From Bacteroidota bacterium (GTDB lineage Bacteria > Bacteroidota > Bacteroidia > AKYH767-A > OLB10), in NCBI GenBank assembly GCA_016714535.1, contig JADKDR010000004.1:310001-374000 (forward strand): a DNA stretch of 64,000 nucleotides, given 5' to 3'. The translations under genes and the position numbers were made by a program. Shown piece after piece: positions 18,347 to 33,300 of the stretch (its first letter is position 1; every line of letters begins with the position of its first letter). Below the pieces are notes generated by a model, which saw nothing but the letters and a program-made list of their open reading frames with translations, ran no database searches and was not told the origin of the DNA.

Positions 18347-21300
18347 ATGAAAAATAACATCTACCAAAACCTTACGAATTCCATTAATAGATTTCAACCA
18401 AATCTACGCGTTAATCAATTGCTTGCGTTTAGTCGTACTATTGTCTTCATGGGAATAATAATTGGTCTGGTGCAAACTGACAGTTTAGCACAGTGCACTT
18501 GCACAGGCAACCTTGTTACCAATCCAAGCTTTGAGAATGGGACAACCGGATGGAGTTGGCAAGGGGGTAATTTTAGTTCAGGTACAGGAGCCGTTCAATG
18601 CGGCACCAAATCAGGTGATTTTGAAATTACCAATGGCGGCTGGAACTGGGTCTCTCAAACAATTGGTCAGGGCACCATTCTTCCGGGCTCTACAATTAAT
18701 TGTACTGTTTATGCAGGAACGCATAATCCTTCGCTCTACCATCAGGTATCAATCGACTTTTTTGATGCTAATTGGAATTGGATTAGCAACATATACCAAG
18801 AAGTAAATAAATTGTTGCCGGGGCCACAGCAATACACTTTAAATGGAGTGGTACCTGCCAATACCTATTATGTTAATGCTGCTTTCAGTGGTTCTGGTTC
18901 ATGGATCAAAACCGATATGTGGTGTGTAACCGTTACTTCATCTTGTAACAATGTTGCAAGTGCCGGTTCAATAGGGTATGATCAAGCCCAGTGCGGTGGA
19001 TATGACCCAGCACTAATTCAAAGCATTTCTCTTCCTTCGGGTGGAAGTGGTACATTAGAATATGTTTGGCTTAAATCAACCGATAATTTTGCAACCTATA
19101 CAGTAATTCCAAATACAAATACCTCTACATACGACCCACCAGCCATTACACAAACAACTTGGTATCGCAGATGTGCACGCAGAAGTGGTTGTACAGATTA
19201 TGTAGGTGAATCAAATATCATAAAAAAAGAGGTAGTATCATCAATAACCTTATGGCAAATGACCCAAAATGCAACTTGCGGAAATTGTGATGGTGCTGTA
19301 TGGTTAGATTGGTCAGGTGGAAATGGCACCTATACTATCAATGTAGATGGCACTAATTATACAGGATATTGGTGGGATGGTAGCAATTGGCAAATTGATG
19401 TTTATAATTTATGTGCCGGTAATCACACAGCAACAGTAACAGATGGAGCCGGTTGCACAGCAACAATTAACTTCACTATTAGCACACCAGGATGTTGTAA
19501 TGTTACCAGTGCTGGAAGCATTGGTTATGATCAAACTCAATGCGGAAGTTATGACCCAGCAAATATTGTAAGCATTAGTTTGCCAAGTGGAGGTTCTGGG
19601 ACTATAGAATATGTTTGGCTCAAGTCAACGGACAATTTTGCAACATATACTGTAATACCAGGAGCTAATGGACCTTCATATGATCCACCTGCCATTACAC
19701 AAACAACCTGGTATCGCAGATGTGCACGCAGAAGCGGCTGCACCGATTATGTAGGAGAATCTAACATAATTAAGAAGGAAGTTGGCGGAACACTAACCGT
19801 TTGGAAATCCACACAAAATGCCACATGCGGTAATTGTGATGGAATAGCCACATTAAATTGGACAGGCGGAAATGGTACCTACACCGTTAATGTTAATGGA
19901 ACAAATTACACTGGATATTGGTGGAATGGAAGCAGCTGGCAAATCAATATCAGTAATTTATGTGCCGGCAATTTTACAGCGACAATTACCGATGGCGTTG
20001 GTTGTGTTGGAGGAATTACATTCACTATTGGAACTCCAGCCTGTTGCAATGTAACCGGTGCTGGAACCATTGGCTATGACCAAAGCAATTGTGGTGGATT
20101 TGACCCTTCCAATATTGTTAGTATATCATTGCCCTCAGGCGGCACAGGTACAATAGAATATGTATGGCTCAAGTCAACAGATAATTTTGCTACATATACA
20201 GTTATTCCGGGAGCGAATGGCCCATCGTATGACCCGCCTGCTATTACTGTTACAACCTGGTATCGCAGATGCGCTCGCAGAAGCGGATGTACAGATTATG
20301 TTGGAGAGTCCAATATAATTAAGAAAGAGGTTGTAGGTAACATTAGTATATCAAGTATGACACAAAATGCAGGCTGTGGACAATGTAATGGTGTAGTTTG
20401 GTTAATGTGGACAGGTGGCAATGGCACTTACACGATTAATGTAAATGGCACTAACTATAACGGTTATTGGTGGAATGGTAGCCAATGGCAAATTGATGTT
20501 TATAACCTATGTGCGGGTAACTACACGGCAACAATTACAGATGGTGTTGGTTGTGCTGGTACTTATAACTTTACTATTAGTGGACCTACATGTTGCAACA
20601 TAACTGATGGAGGAACTATTGGTTATAACCAAAGTGTATGTGGAGGCTACGACCCTAATGACATTGTTAGTTTGACATTACCAACAGGAGGAACAGGAAC
20701 TATTGAATACGTTTGGTTGATTTCATACGATAACTTTGCAACATATAGTACTATTCCGGGAGCCAATGGCCCCACGTATAATCCGGGTCCAATAACACAA
20801 ACTACATGGTTCCGTAGATGTTCTCGCAGGTCCGGTTGTTCAAATTATGATGGCGAATCTAATATTATTAAAAAAGAGGTTAACCCGGTTCCAATCTGCT
20901 ACATAAATACGACAGCAGTAAATTGTAATGGGGGAAGCACAGGTTCAGCAACGGTTGTTCCTAGCGGAGGCACCTCGCCATACACTTATGCATGGAGCAA
21001 TGGGGGCAATACTTCAACTATAAACAATCTAGCTGCAGGAACATATACTGTTACCGTAACCGATTCAAAAGGTTGCACAACTACTTGTACCGGAGCGGTA
21101 AATGGATATACCCCAATGACATTAACTTGTAATGGAACCAACATTAATTGTAATGGACAAACTACAGGTACTGCAGTCGTTAATGCAACCGGTGGTCAGC
21201 AACCTTATACCTTTTTATGGAGCAATGGTGCACAAACAGCATCAATAACCAGCCTTTCACCCGGAACATATACAGTAACAGTTACCGATGGTAAAGGATG

Positions 21301-24300
21301 TACCAAGACATGTTCTTATACTGTAACGCAGCCTCCGGTATTTACCATTAACTGCACCAAAACAGATGTTTCTTGTTATGGAGGAAATAATGGAACAGCA
21401 ACAGTTAATGCTAATGGAGGAACACCTCCTTACACTTACCTGTGGAATAACGGGTCAACCACATCAGCTATTTCTAATTTATTTGCCGGAACCTATTCTG
21501 TAACAGTTACAGATAGCAAAGGATGTACGAAACAGTGTATTATCAGTTCCGTCAATCAACCAGCCCAAATAACTGCTTCTTGCTGGGGAATCGATGTTCC
21601 TTGTGCTGAAGCATATATTGGTTCAGCTTCGGTTACCACTAGTGGTGGCACACAGCCGTATACTTACTTATGGAGCACGGGCGAAACGGACGATAATATT
21701 TACGGTCTTGGAGTAGGAGTATATACCGTTACGGTAACAGATAATAATGGATGTACAACAACTTGCGAGGTTACAATTAACATAAGCGGACCGCCACTTG
21801 TTGTAACATGCACTTCAACACAGGTTCCATGTTTTGGAGGAAATAATGGAACAGCTACTGCATCACCATCAGGTGGGCAGGCTCCGTATACATATTGGTG
21901 GAGCAACTCAAAAACATTACAAACAATTACCGGATGTACTGCCGGAACTTATACGGTTACTGTTACAGATGCAAATGGTTGCTCTGCAACATGTTCTGTT
22001 TTAATTACACAGCAATCACAAATAAACTTAGTTTGCAATGGCACGAATGTTTCTTGTATGGGCGGAAGCAATGGCTCGGCCAATGTAGTTGCTACAGGAG
22101 GAACAGGAGTATATACCTATTTGTGGAATACAGGCGCAGCTACTTCTGCCATTTCAAATCTGGTAGCGGGTACATATACTGTTACTGTAAACGATGCAAA
22201 CAATTGCACAAAACAATGTATTTATGTTGTTACCCAACCAACTGAATTAACTATAACCTGCACTGGAGGCAATGTGGCTTGCTATGGTGGCAATAACGGA
22301 TTTGCTTCGGTATTTGCTACAGGCGGAACTACCCCCTATGCTTACATGTGGAATAACGGAAGCACCAGTTCATCAGCATTAAACTTAACCGCAGGAACGT
22401 ATACCGTAACAGTTACAGACGCTAAGGGATGTATCAAAACATGTTCTTACACAGTTTCACAGCCCAATGTACTGAATGTGCAAGGCACTATCACTAATGT
22501 AAATTGTTTTGGTGGTAATAATGGTTCGATCGTCTTGACAGTTTCGGGAGGTGTTCAGCCTTATTATTACCTGTGGAATAATGGTTCTACTAACTCAAAC
22601 AGAAGCGGTTTGATGGCAGGAACATATACAGTTACAGTTACAGATGCAAACAATTGCACTAAAACTACCTCATTTACTGTTACTCAACCAACCGCACTTT
22701 CAATAACTTGCAGCCATACCAATGCAACTACTGTTGGCGGTACAGAGGGAACAGCAACTGCTAATCCAGCAGGCGGAACAACACCATATACTTACTTATG
22801 GAGCAATGGCCAAACCAGCCAGACAGCTACTGGTTTATCAGTTGGAACCTATACGGTAACGGTTACGGATGCAAATGGCTGCACTATAACTTGTTCACAA
22901 TTTGTGGAAGAGCCCGTACACAATTATGATTTAGCTTTGAAAAAGGAATTGAGCAGCGCAGGACCATTTGTGCCTGGTAGTAATGTTACATTTACAATGA
23001 CTATATACAATCAGGGGAATGTAAACGCATCTAATATTCAAATAACAGATTACATTCCAACAGGAATGGTATTAAATGATCCCAACTGGACAGCTAATGG
23101 CTTTGGAACAAAGGCAACGTTAAATGTACCTATTCCATTCCTTAGCTATGGAAATTCGACTACCATTAATATTACATTACAAATATCGAGCGATTACCAG
23201 GGTGCTACTCTTTTAAACTTTGCCGAGATTTCAGGATCAACAAACGCTTATGGCGATCCAGATGTTGATTCGCAAGCTGATAATACAAATGGTAATGATG
23301 CCGGTGGTGCCCCAAATTCTCCTGCCGATAATGCGGTAAATGGAAATGGAACCGGGGTTCCGGGCGGAACAAATGCTGCCACTGATGAAGATGATCACGA
23401 TCCAGCTCAAATAAATGTTCAGCAGACTTACGATTTAGCCTTAACTAAAGTATTAGCAAGCGCTGGACCTTTTGTTCCTGGAAGTAATGTTGATTTTACA
23501 ATAACAGTTTATAATCAGGGAACACTTGACGCTTCTAATATTCAAATTAGTGATTATATCCCAACGGGAATGAGCTTAAATGATGCTGACTGGTCAGTGT
23601 CAGGAAATATAGCCACACTAAATGTGCCTATAGCTTCTTTAGCTAAAGGAGCTAACACTAACGTAAGCATTACGTTAAGAGTAAACACCACTTATCAGGG
23701 AGCAACGTTGACTAATGTTGCCGAAATAAGTTCAAGTAACAATGCGCTTGGATTAAATGATATTGACTCACCACAAGACAACAATCCAAACAACGATGGA
23801 GGTGGAGCTCCAAACTCTCCTGCTGATAATGCAATCAATGGAGATGGTACCGGAGCACCGGGAAGTACAAGTGCAAGTACTGATGAAGATAATGCTGATC
23901 CGGCACAAATTAATGTTACTCAAACATTCGATCTAGCGTTAAAGAAAGTACTCTCAAGTGCTGGACCATTTGTTCCTGGAAGCAATGTGACATTTGCTAT
24001 TACTGTTTATAATCAAGGAACACTTGATGCAACTAATATTCAGGTGGTTGATTATATTCCTGCTGGAATGACATTAAATGATGCTAATTGGACAGCAAGC
24101 GGAAGTTCGGCTTCATTAAATGGCGGCATAGCCTCTCTTGCAAAAGGGGCCAATACAACAGTAAATATCACTCTACAAATCGATCAAAATTATCAGGGCG
24201 CAAGCTTGGTTAATAGAGCCGAAATATCGGGCGCGACCAATGCGTTAGGCTTAAATGATATTGATTCGCCATATGATACTGATCCGAATAATGATGCAGG

Positions 24301-27300
24301 CGGAGCACCTAATAGTCCGGCTGACGATGCTATTAATGGTGATGGTTCTGGTACTCCTGGTGGCACCAATGCCTCTACAGATGAGGATGATTCAGACCCT
24401 GCTCAAATTGCAGTTACACAAACCTATGATCTGGCTCTTAAAAAAGAACTTAGCAGTGCAGGTCCATTTGTTCCTGGCAGTAATGTAAACTTCACCATTA
24501 CTGTATACAATCAAGGTACACTGGATGCATCGAACATACAAATAAGCGATTATATACCGGCTGGCATGTCATTAAATGACCCTAGCTGGACCGTAACCGG
24601 AAATATTGCTACTTTGAACAATCCTATTGCAAGCCTTCTTAAGGGCGCAAATACAACTGTTAGTATTACATTAACTGTCAACAACTCTTTCCAAGGAGCA
24701 ACATTGACTAATAAAGCAGAGATTAGCTCAAGCACAAATGCTTTGGGTTTATCAGATATCGATTCCCCTGAAGATAATAATCCAACTAACGATGCTGGCG
24801 GTGCTCCAAATTCACCAGCTGACAATGCCATCAATGGTGATGGTACCGGCACTCCCGGAGGAACCAATGCTGCTACAGATGAGGATAATGCTGATCCGGC
24901 ACAGATTAATGTTACGCAAACATTCGATCTAGCGTTAAAGAAAGTACTTTCAAGTGCAGGACCATTTGTTCCGGGAAGTAATGTAACGTTTACACTTACC
25001 GTATACAATCAAGGAACTATAGATGCAACAAATATTCAACTTATAGATTATATCCCTACAGGAATGAGTTTGAATGATCCTGATTGGACTTCAGCTGGAA
25101 ACACTGCAACGTTAAATGGAGGTATTGCATCTTTAGCTAAAGGTGCGAATACTTCAGTTGATATTACTTTGCAAATAAACAATTCCTATCAAGGAGCTTC
25201 ATTAATAAATAAGGCAGAAATATCTGGAGGTTCTAATGCCTTAGGCTTAACAGATATTGATTCGCCATATGATACTGATCCAAATAATGATGCGGGCGGT
25301 GCTCCAAATAGTCCGGCCGATGATGCTATCAATGGAAATGGAACAGGCACTCCAGGAGATAATAATCCTGTAACAGATGAAGATGATGCTGACCCTGCAC
25401 AAATTGAGGTAACTCAGACGTTTGATCTTGCCTTAAAGAAAGTATTGAGCAGCGCAGGTCCATTCATTCCAGGAAGCAATGTAACCTTTACAATAACAGT
25501 TTATAATCAGGGAACACTTGATGCTAGCAATATTCAAGTAACAGATTACATACCAACGGGTATGAGTTTGAACGATCCTAATTGGACACCAAGCGGAACC
25601 AATGCAATTCTAAATACTCCAATTGCTTCTTTGGCAAAAGGGGCTAACACGTCTATAAATATTACCTTACAAGTAAATATAGATTTTCAAGGGCCAACCT
25701 TAACCAATGTTGCAGAAATAAGTTCGAGTAGTAATGCGTTAGGATTGAACGATATTGATTCACCAGAAGATAATAATCCGAACAACGATGCAGGAGGGGC
25801 ACCAAACTCACCGGCAGATAATGCGATCAATGGAGATGGTACGGGCACACCAGGTGGTACCAATGCAACAACGGATGAAGACAATGCTGACCCTGCACAG
25901 ATAAATGTTACCCAAACATTCGACCTTGCTCTGAAGAAAGTTCTTTCATCAACCGGTCCTTTTATGCAAAATAGTAATGTTACTTTTAGCATTACCGTAT
26001 ATAATCAAGGAACACTTGATGCAATAAATATCGAGGTATCTGATTACATCCCAGCAGGGATGTCATTAAATGACCCCAATTGGACAGCTTCTGGAAATAT
26101 TGCTACTTATAATGTAGGTATCCCCTCACTATTAAAAGGAGCCACTATTTCAATTGACATAACGCTTAGAATAAATCAAAACTACCAAGGCGCTACGTTA
26201 GTAAATCGTGCAGAAATTAGTGCAGGTAGCAATGCATTAGGCTTAACGGATATAGATTCACCTTTCGATAACATACCTGGCAATGATGCTGGTGGAGCTC
26301 CAAATTCACCTGCAGATGATGCCATCAATGGTGACGGTACCGGTACACCAGGGGGCACAAATGCATTAACTGACGAAGATGATGCAGATCCTGCTCTGAT
26401 TAATGTTACGCAGATTTTTGATTTAGCATTAAAGAAACAGTTAACTAGTGCTGGCCCATTTGTTCCAGGCAGTAATGTAACCTTTACGTTGTCTGTTTAT
26501 AATCAAGGAACTATTGATGCAACCAACATTCAACTAATCGACTACATTCCAACAGGCATGTCGTTGAATGATAATGATTGGACAGCTAGTGGTAATACTG
26601 CAACGTTTAATAGCGGCATAGGATCATTGTTAAAAGGAGACTCCACATCTGTTGATATCACACTGCGTATTAATTTATCATATCAAGGAGCATCATTAAT
26701 AAATAGAGCAGAAATTACTGCGGGGTCAAATGCCCTTGGACTTACAGACATAGATAGTCCTTATGATAACGATCCAAACAATGATGCAGGTGGAAATCCG
26801 AATTCAGGCTCAGACGATGCAATATTTGGAGATGGAACTGGAAATCCGGGGGATAGCAATCCGGCCACAGATGAAGATGATGCTGACCCGGCACAAATAA
26901 ATGTAACACAGACATACGACTTGGCCTTGACCAAAGTATTATCAAGTGCAGGCCCATTTGTACCAGGTAGTGATGTAACGTTTACACTCACGGTATACAA
27001 CCAGGGCACACTAGATGCAAGCAACATTCAGATAACAGATTACATACCAACGGGTATGAGTTTGAATGATGCAGACTGGACCGCAAGCGGCAACACAGCC
27101 ACCATGAATTCAGTAATTGCAAGTTTACCAAAAGGCGGCACTACTACCGTAGATATCACCCTACGCGTTAACAATTCATATCAAGGCGCCACGTTAACCA
27201 ACGTAGCAGAAATTAGTTCAAGCACCAATGCGTTAGGATTAAGCGATATCGATTCACCAGAAGATAACGATCCGAACAACGATGCAGGAGGCGCACCAAA

Positions 27301-30300
27301 CTCACCGGCAGATAATGCGATTAATGGAGATGGCACAGGCACACCAGGTGGCACCAATGCAACCACAGATGAAGACAATGCTGACCCGGCACAAATAAAT
27401 GTAACACAGACATACGACTTGGCCTTGACCAAAGTATTATCAAGTGCAGGCCCATTTGTACCAGGTAGTGATGTAACGTTTACACTTACGGTATACAACC
27501 AGGGCACACTAGATGCAAGCAACATTCAGATAACAGATTACATACCAACGGGTATGAGTTTGAATGATGCAGACTGGACCGCAAGCGGCAACACAGCCAC
27601 CATGAATTCAGTAATTGCAAGTTTACCAAAAGGCGGCACTACTACCGTAGATATCACCCTACGCGTTAACAATTCATATCAAGGCGCCACGTTAACCAAC
27701 GTAGCAGAAATTAGTTCAAGCACCAATGCGTTAAGATTAAAGCGATATCGATTCACCAGAAGATAACGATCCGAACAACGATGCAGGAGGCGCACCAAAC
27801 TCACCGGCAGATAATGCGATTAATGGAGATGGCACAGGCACACCAGGTGGCACCAATGCAACCACAGATGAAGACAATGCTGACCCGGCACAAATAAATG
27901 TAACACAGACATACGACTTGGCCTTGACCAAAGTATTATCAAGTGCAGGCCCATTTGTACCAGGTAGTGATGTAACGTTTACACTTACGGTATACAACCA
28001 GGGCACACTAGATGCAAGCAACATTCAGATAACAGATTACATACCAACGGGTATGAGTTTGAATGATGCAGACTGGACCGCAAGCGGCAACACAGCCACC
28101 ATGAATTCAGTAATTGCAAGTTTACCAAAAGGCGGCACTACTACCGTAGATATCACCCTACGCGTTAACAATTCATATCAAGGCGCCACGTTAACCAACG
28201 TAGCAGAAATTAGTTCAAGCACCAATGCGTTAGGATTAAGCGATATCGATTCACCAGAAGATAACGATCCGAACAACGATGCAGGAGGCGCACCAAACTC
28301 ACCGGCAGATAATGCGATTAATGGAGATGGCACAGGCACACCAGGTGGCACCAATGCAACCACAGATGAAGACAATGCTGACCCGGCACAAATAAATGTA
28401 ACACAGACATACGACTTGGCCTTGACCAAAAGTATTATCAAGTGCAGGCCCATTTGTACCAGGTAGTGATGTAACGTTTACACTTACGGTATACAACCAG
28501 GGCACACTAGATGCAAGCAACATTCAGATAACAGATTACATACCAACGGGTATGAGTTTGAATGATGCAGACTGGACCGCAAGCGGCAACACAGCCACCA
28601 TGAATTCAGTAATTGCAAGTTTACCAAAAGGCGGCACTACTACCGTAGATATCACCCTACGCGTTAACAATTCATATCAAGGCGCCACGTTAACCAACGT
28701 AGCAGAAATTAGTTCAAGCACCAATGCGTTAGGATTAAGCGATATCGATTCACCAGAAGATAACGATCCGAACAACGATGCAGGAGGCGCACCAAACTCA
28801 CCGGCAGATAATGCGATTAATGGAGATGGCACAGGCACACCAGGTGGCACCAATGCAACCACAGATGAAGACAATGCTGACCCGGCACAAATAAATGTAA
28901 CACAGACATACGACTTGGCCTTGACCAAAGTATTATCAAGTGCAGGCCCATTTGTACCAGGTAGTGATGTAACGTTTACACTTACGGTATACAACCAGGG
29001 CACACTAGATGCAAGCAACATTCAGATAACAGATTACATACCAACGGGTATGAGTTTGAATGATGCAGACTGGACCGCAAGCGGCAACACAGCCACCATG
29101 AATTCAGTAATTGCAAGTTTACCAAAAGGCGGCACTACTACCGTAGATATCACCCTACGCGTTAACAATTCATATCAAGGCGCCACGTTAACCAACGTAG
29201 CAGAAATTAGTTCAAGCACCAATGCGTTAGGATTAAGCGATATCGATTCACCAGAAGATAACGATCCGAACAACGATGCAGGAGGCGCACCAAACTCACC
29301 GGCAGATAATGCGATTAATGGAGATGGCACAGGCACACCAGGTGGCACCAATGCAACCACAGATGAAGACAATGCTGACCCGGCACAAATAAATGTAACA
29401 CAGACATACGACTTGGCCTTGACCAAAGTATTATCAAGTGCAGGCCCATTTGTACCAGGTAGTGATGTAACGTTTACACTTACGGTATACAACCAGGGCA
29501 CACTAGATGCAAGCAACATTCAGATAACAGATTACATACCAACGGGTATGAGTTTGAATGATGCAGACTGGACCGCAAGCGGCAACACAGCCACCATGAA
29601 TTCAGTAATTGCAAGTTTACCAAAGGGCGGCACTACTACCGTAGATATCACCCTACGCGTTAACAATTCATATCAAGGCGCCACGTTAACCAACGTAGCA
29701 GAAATTAGTTCAAGCACCAATGCGTTAGGATTAAGCGATATCGATTCACCAGAAGATAACGATCCGAACAACGATGCAGGAGGCGCACCAAACTCACCGG
29801 CAGATAATGCGATTAATGGAGATGGCACAGGCACACCAGGTGGCACCAATGCAACCACAGATGAAGACAATGCTGACCCGGCACAAATAAATGTAACACA
29901 GACATACGACTTGGCATTAACCAAACAGTTAAATGGCACTGGTCCATTTTATCCTGGCGCGAATGTTACATTCACATTGACTGTTTATAATCAAGGAACA
30001 TTAGATGCTTCTAATATACAGATTACAGATTATATTCCAACTGGAATGACATTAAATGATCCGGATTGGAATGTAACAGGTTCTAAAGCAACCCTTAATA
30101 GTCCAATTGCATCCTTACCTAAGGGCGCAACAACTACAGTTGACATCACCTTGAGTATTAATAGCAACTTTACAGGTAATTCGCTTGTGAATTATGCTGA
30201 AATTTCAGGATCAACAAATGCACTTGGTTTAACAGATATTGATTCTCCTACTGATGATAATCCTGGTAATGATGCTGGAGGTAATCCAAATTCAGGCTCA

Positions 30301-33300
30301 GATGATTCAATTAATGGAGATGGTTCTGGAAACCCGGGAGATTCAGATCCTAACACAGATGAAGATGATCATGACCCAGCACAAATTGATATTTGCTATA
30401 TGGTATTATCCTTTACAAATGTAGATGTTGATTGTTTTGGAAATAGTACTGGAAACGCATCTGTAAGTGTTAGCTTCGGTTTTGCCCCTTATGCTTATTT
30501 GTGGAGCAATGGAGTAACTACTTCGAATAATGCTAATATTGTTTCAGGAACTTATATAGTTACAGTTACTGATTCTAAAGGATGTACAGAGACAGGAACG
30601 GTTCAGGTATCTCAACCAAATGCCCAATTGGTAGCAACGTGCAGTGGCACCCCGGTATCATGTAAGAATGGTAACGATGGCAGCAGCAGCGTAACAGCAA
30701 CAGGCGGCACCAGTCCATACAGCTATGCATGGAGCAACGGAGCCAGCACGTCATCAAACAATAATGTACCAGCAGGAACCTATACGGCAACAGTAACCGA
30801 TGCCAATGGATGTACTGCAACCTGCAGCTTCACAGTAACGGAGCCAACCCAATTGGTAGCAACGTGCAGTGGCACCCCGGTATCATGTAAGAATGGTAAC
30901 GATGGCAGCAGCAGCGTAACAGCAACAGGCGGCACCAGTCCATACAGCTATGCATGGAGCAACGGAGCCAGCACGTCATCAAACAATAATGTACCAGCAG
31001 GAACCTATACGGCAACAGTAACCGATGCCAATGGATGTACTGCAACCTGCAGCTTCACAGTAACGGAGCCAACCCAATTGGTAGCAACGTGCAGTGGCAC
31101 CCCGGTATCATGTAAGAATGGTAACGATGGCAGCAGCAGCGTAACAGCAACAGGCGGCACCAGTCCATACAGCTATGCATGGAGCAACGGAGCCAGCACG
31201 TCATCAAACAATAATGTACCAGCAGGAACCTATACGGCAACAGTAACCGATGCCAATGGATGTACTGCAACCTGCAGCTTCACAGTAACGGAGCCAACCC
31301 AATTGGTAGCAACGTGCAGTGGCACCCCGGTATCATGTAAGAATGGTAACGATGGCAGCAGCAGCGTAACAGCAACAGGCGGCACCAGTCCATACAGCTA
31401 TGCATGGAGCAACGGAGCCAGCACGTCATCAAACAATAATGTACCAGCAGGAACCTATACGGCAACAGTAACCGATGCCAATGGATGTACTGCAACCTGC
31501 AGCTTCACAGTAACGGAGCCAACCCAATTGGTAGCAACGTGCAGTGGCACCCCGGTATCATGTAAGAATGGTAACGATGGCAGCAGCAGCGTAACAGCAA
31601 CAGGCGGCACCAGTCCATACAGCTATGCATGGAGCAACGGAGCCAGCACGTCATCAAACAATAATGTACCAGCAGGAACCTATACGGCAACAGTAACCGA
31701 TGCCAATGGATGTACTGCAACCTGCAGCTTCACAGTAACGGAGCCAACCCAATTGGTAGCAACGTGCAGTGGCACCCCGGTATCATGTAAGAATGGTAAC
31801 GATGGCAGCAGCAGCGTAACAGCAACAGGCGGCACCAGTCCACAGCTATGCATGGAGCAACGGAGCCAGCACGTCATCAAACAATAATGTACCAGCAGGA
31901 ACCTATACGGCAACAGTAACCGATGCCAATGGATGTACTGCAACCTGCAGCTTCACAGTAACGGAGCCAACCCAATTGGTAGCAACGTGCAGTGGCACCC
32001 CGGTATCATGTAAGAATGGTAACGATGGCAGCAGCAGCGTAACAGCAACAGGCGGCACCAGTCCATACAGCTATGCATGGAGCAACGGAGCCAGCACGTC
32101 ATCAAACAATAATGTACCAGCAGGAACCTATACGGCAACAGTAACCGATGCCAATGGATGTACTGCAACCTGCAGCTTCACAGTAACGGAGCCAACCCAA
32201 TTGGTAGCAACGTGCAGTGGCACCCCGGTATCATGTAAGAATGGTAACGATGGCAGCAGCAGCGTAACAGCAACAGGCGGCACCAGTCCATACAGCTATG
32301 CATGGAGCAACGGAGCCAGCACGTCATCAAACAATAATGTACCAGCAGGAACCTATACGGCAACAGTAACCGATGCCAATGGATGTACTGCAACCTGCAG
32401 CTTCACAGTAACGGAGCCAACCCAATTGGTAGCAACGTGCAGTGGCACCCCGGTATCATGTAAGAATGGTAACGATGGCAGCAGCAGCGTAACAGCAACA
32501 GGCGGCACCAGTCCATACAGCTATGCATGGAGCAACGGAGCCAGCACGTCATCAAACAATAATGTACCAGCAGGAACCTATACGGCAACAGTAACCGATG
32601 CCAATGGATGTACTGCAACCTGCAGCTTCACAGTAACGGAGCCAACCCAATTGGTAGCAACGTGCAGTGGCACCCCGGTATCATGTAAGAATGGTAACGA
32701 TGGCAGCAGCAGCGTAACAGCAACAGGCGGCACCAGTCCATACAGCTATGCATGGAGCAACGGAGCCAGCACGTCATCAAACAATAATGTACCAGCAGGA
32801 ACCTATACGGCAACAGTAACCGATGCCAATGGATGTACTGCAACCTGCAGCTTCACAGTAACGGAGCCAACCCAATTGGTAGCAACGTGCAGTGGCACCC
32901 CGGTATCATGTAAGAATGGTAACGATGGCAGCAGCAGCGTAACAGCAACAGGCGGCACCAGTCCATACAGCTATGCATGGAGCAACGGAGCCAGCACGTC
33001 ATCAAACAATAATGTACCAGCAGGAACCTATACGGCAACAGTAACCGATGCCAATGGATGTACTGCAACCTGCAGCTTCACAGTAACGGAGCCAACCCAA
33101 TTGGTAGCAACGTGCAGTGGCACCCCGGTATCATGTAAGAATGGTAACGATGGCAGCAGCAGCGTAACAGCAACAGGCGGCACCAGTCCATACAGCTATG
33201 CATGGAGCAACGGAGCCAGCACGTCATCAAACAATAATGTACCAGCAGGAACCTATACGGCAACAGTAACCGATGCCAATGGATGTACTGCAACCTGCAG

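Noticed and set aside
24550..29939. Minus-strand ORFs of 88-152 codons across the DUF11 repeats
   Set aside because: Antisense shadows of repeated plus-strand DUF11 coding sequence; sequence repeats exactly with the units.
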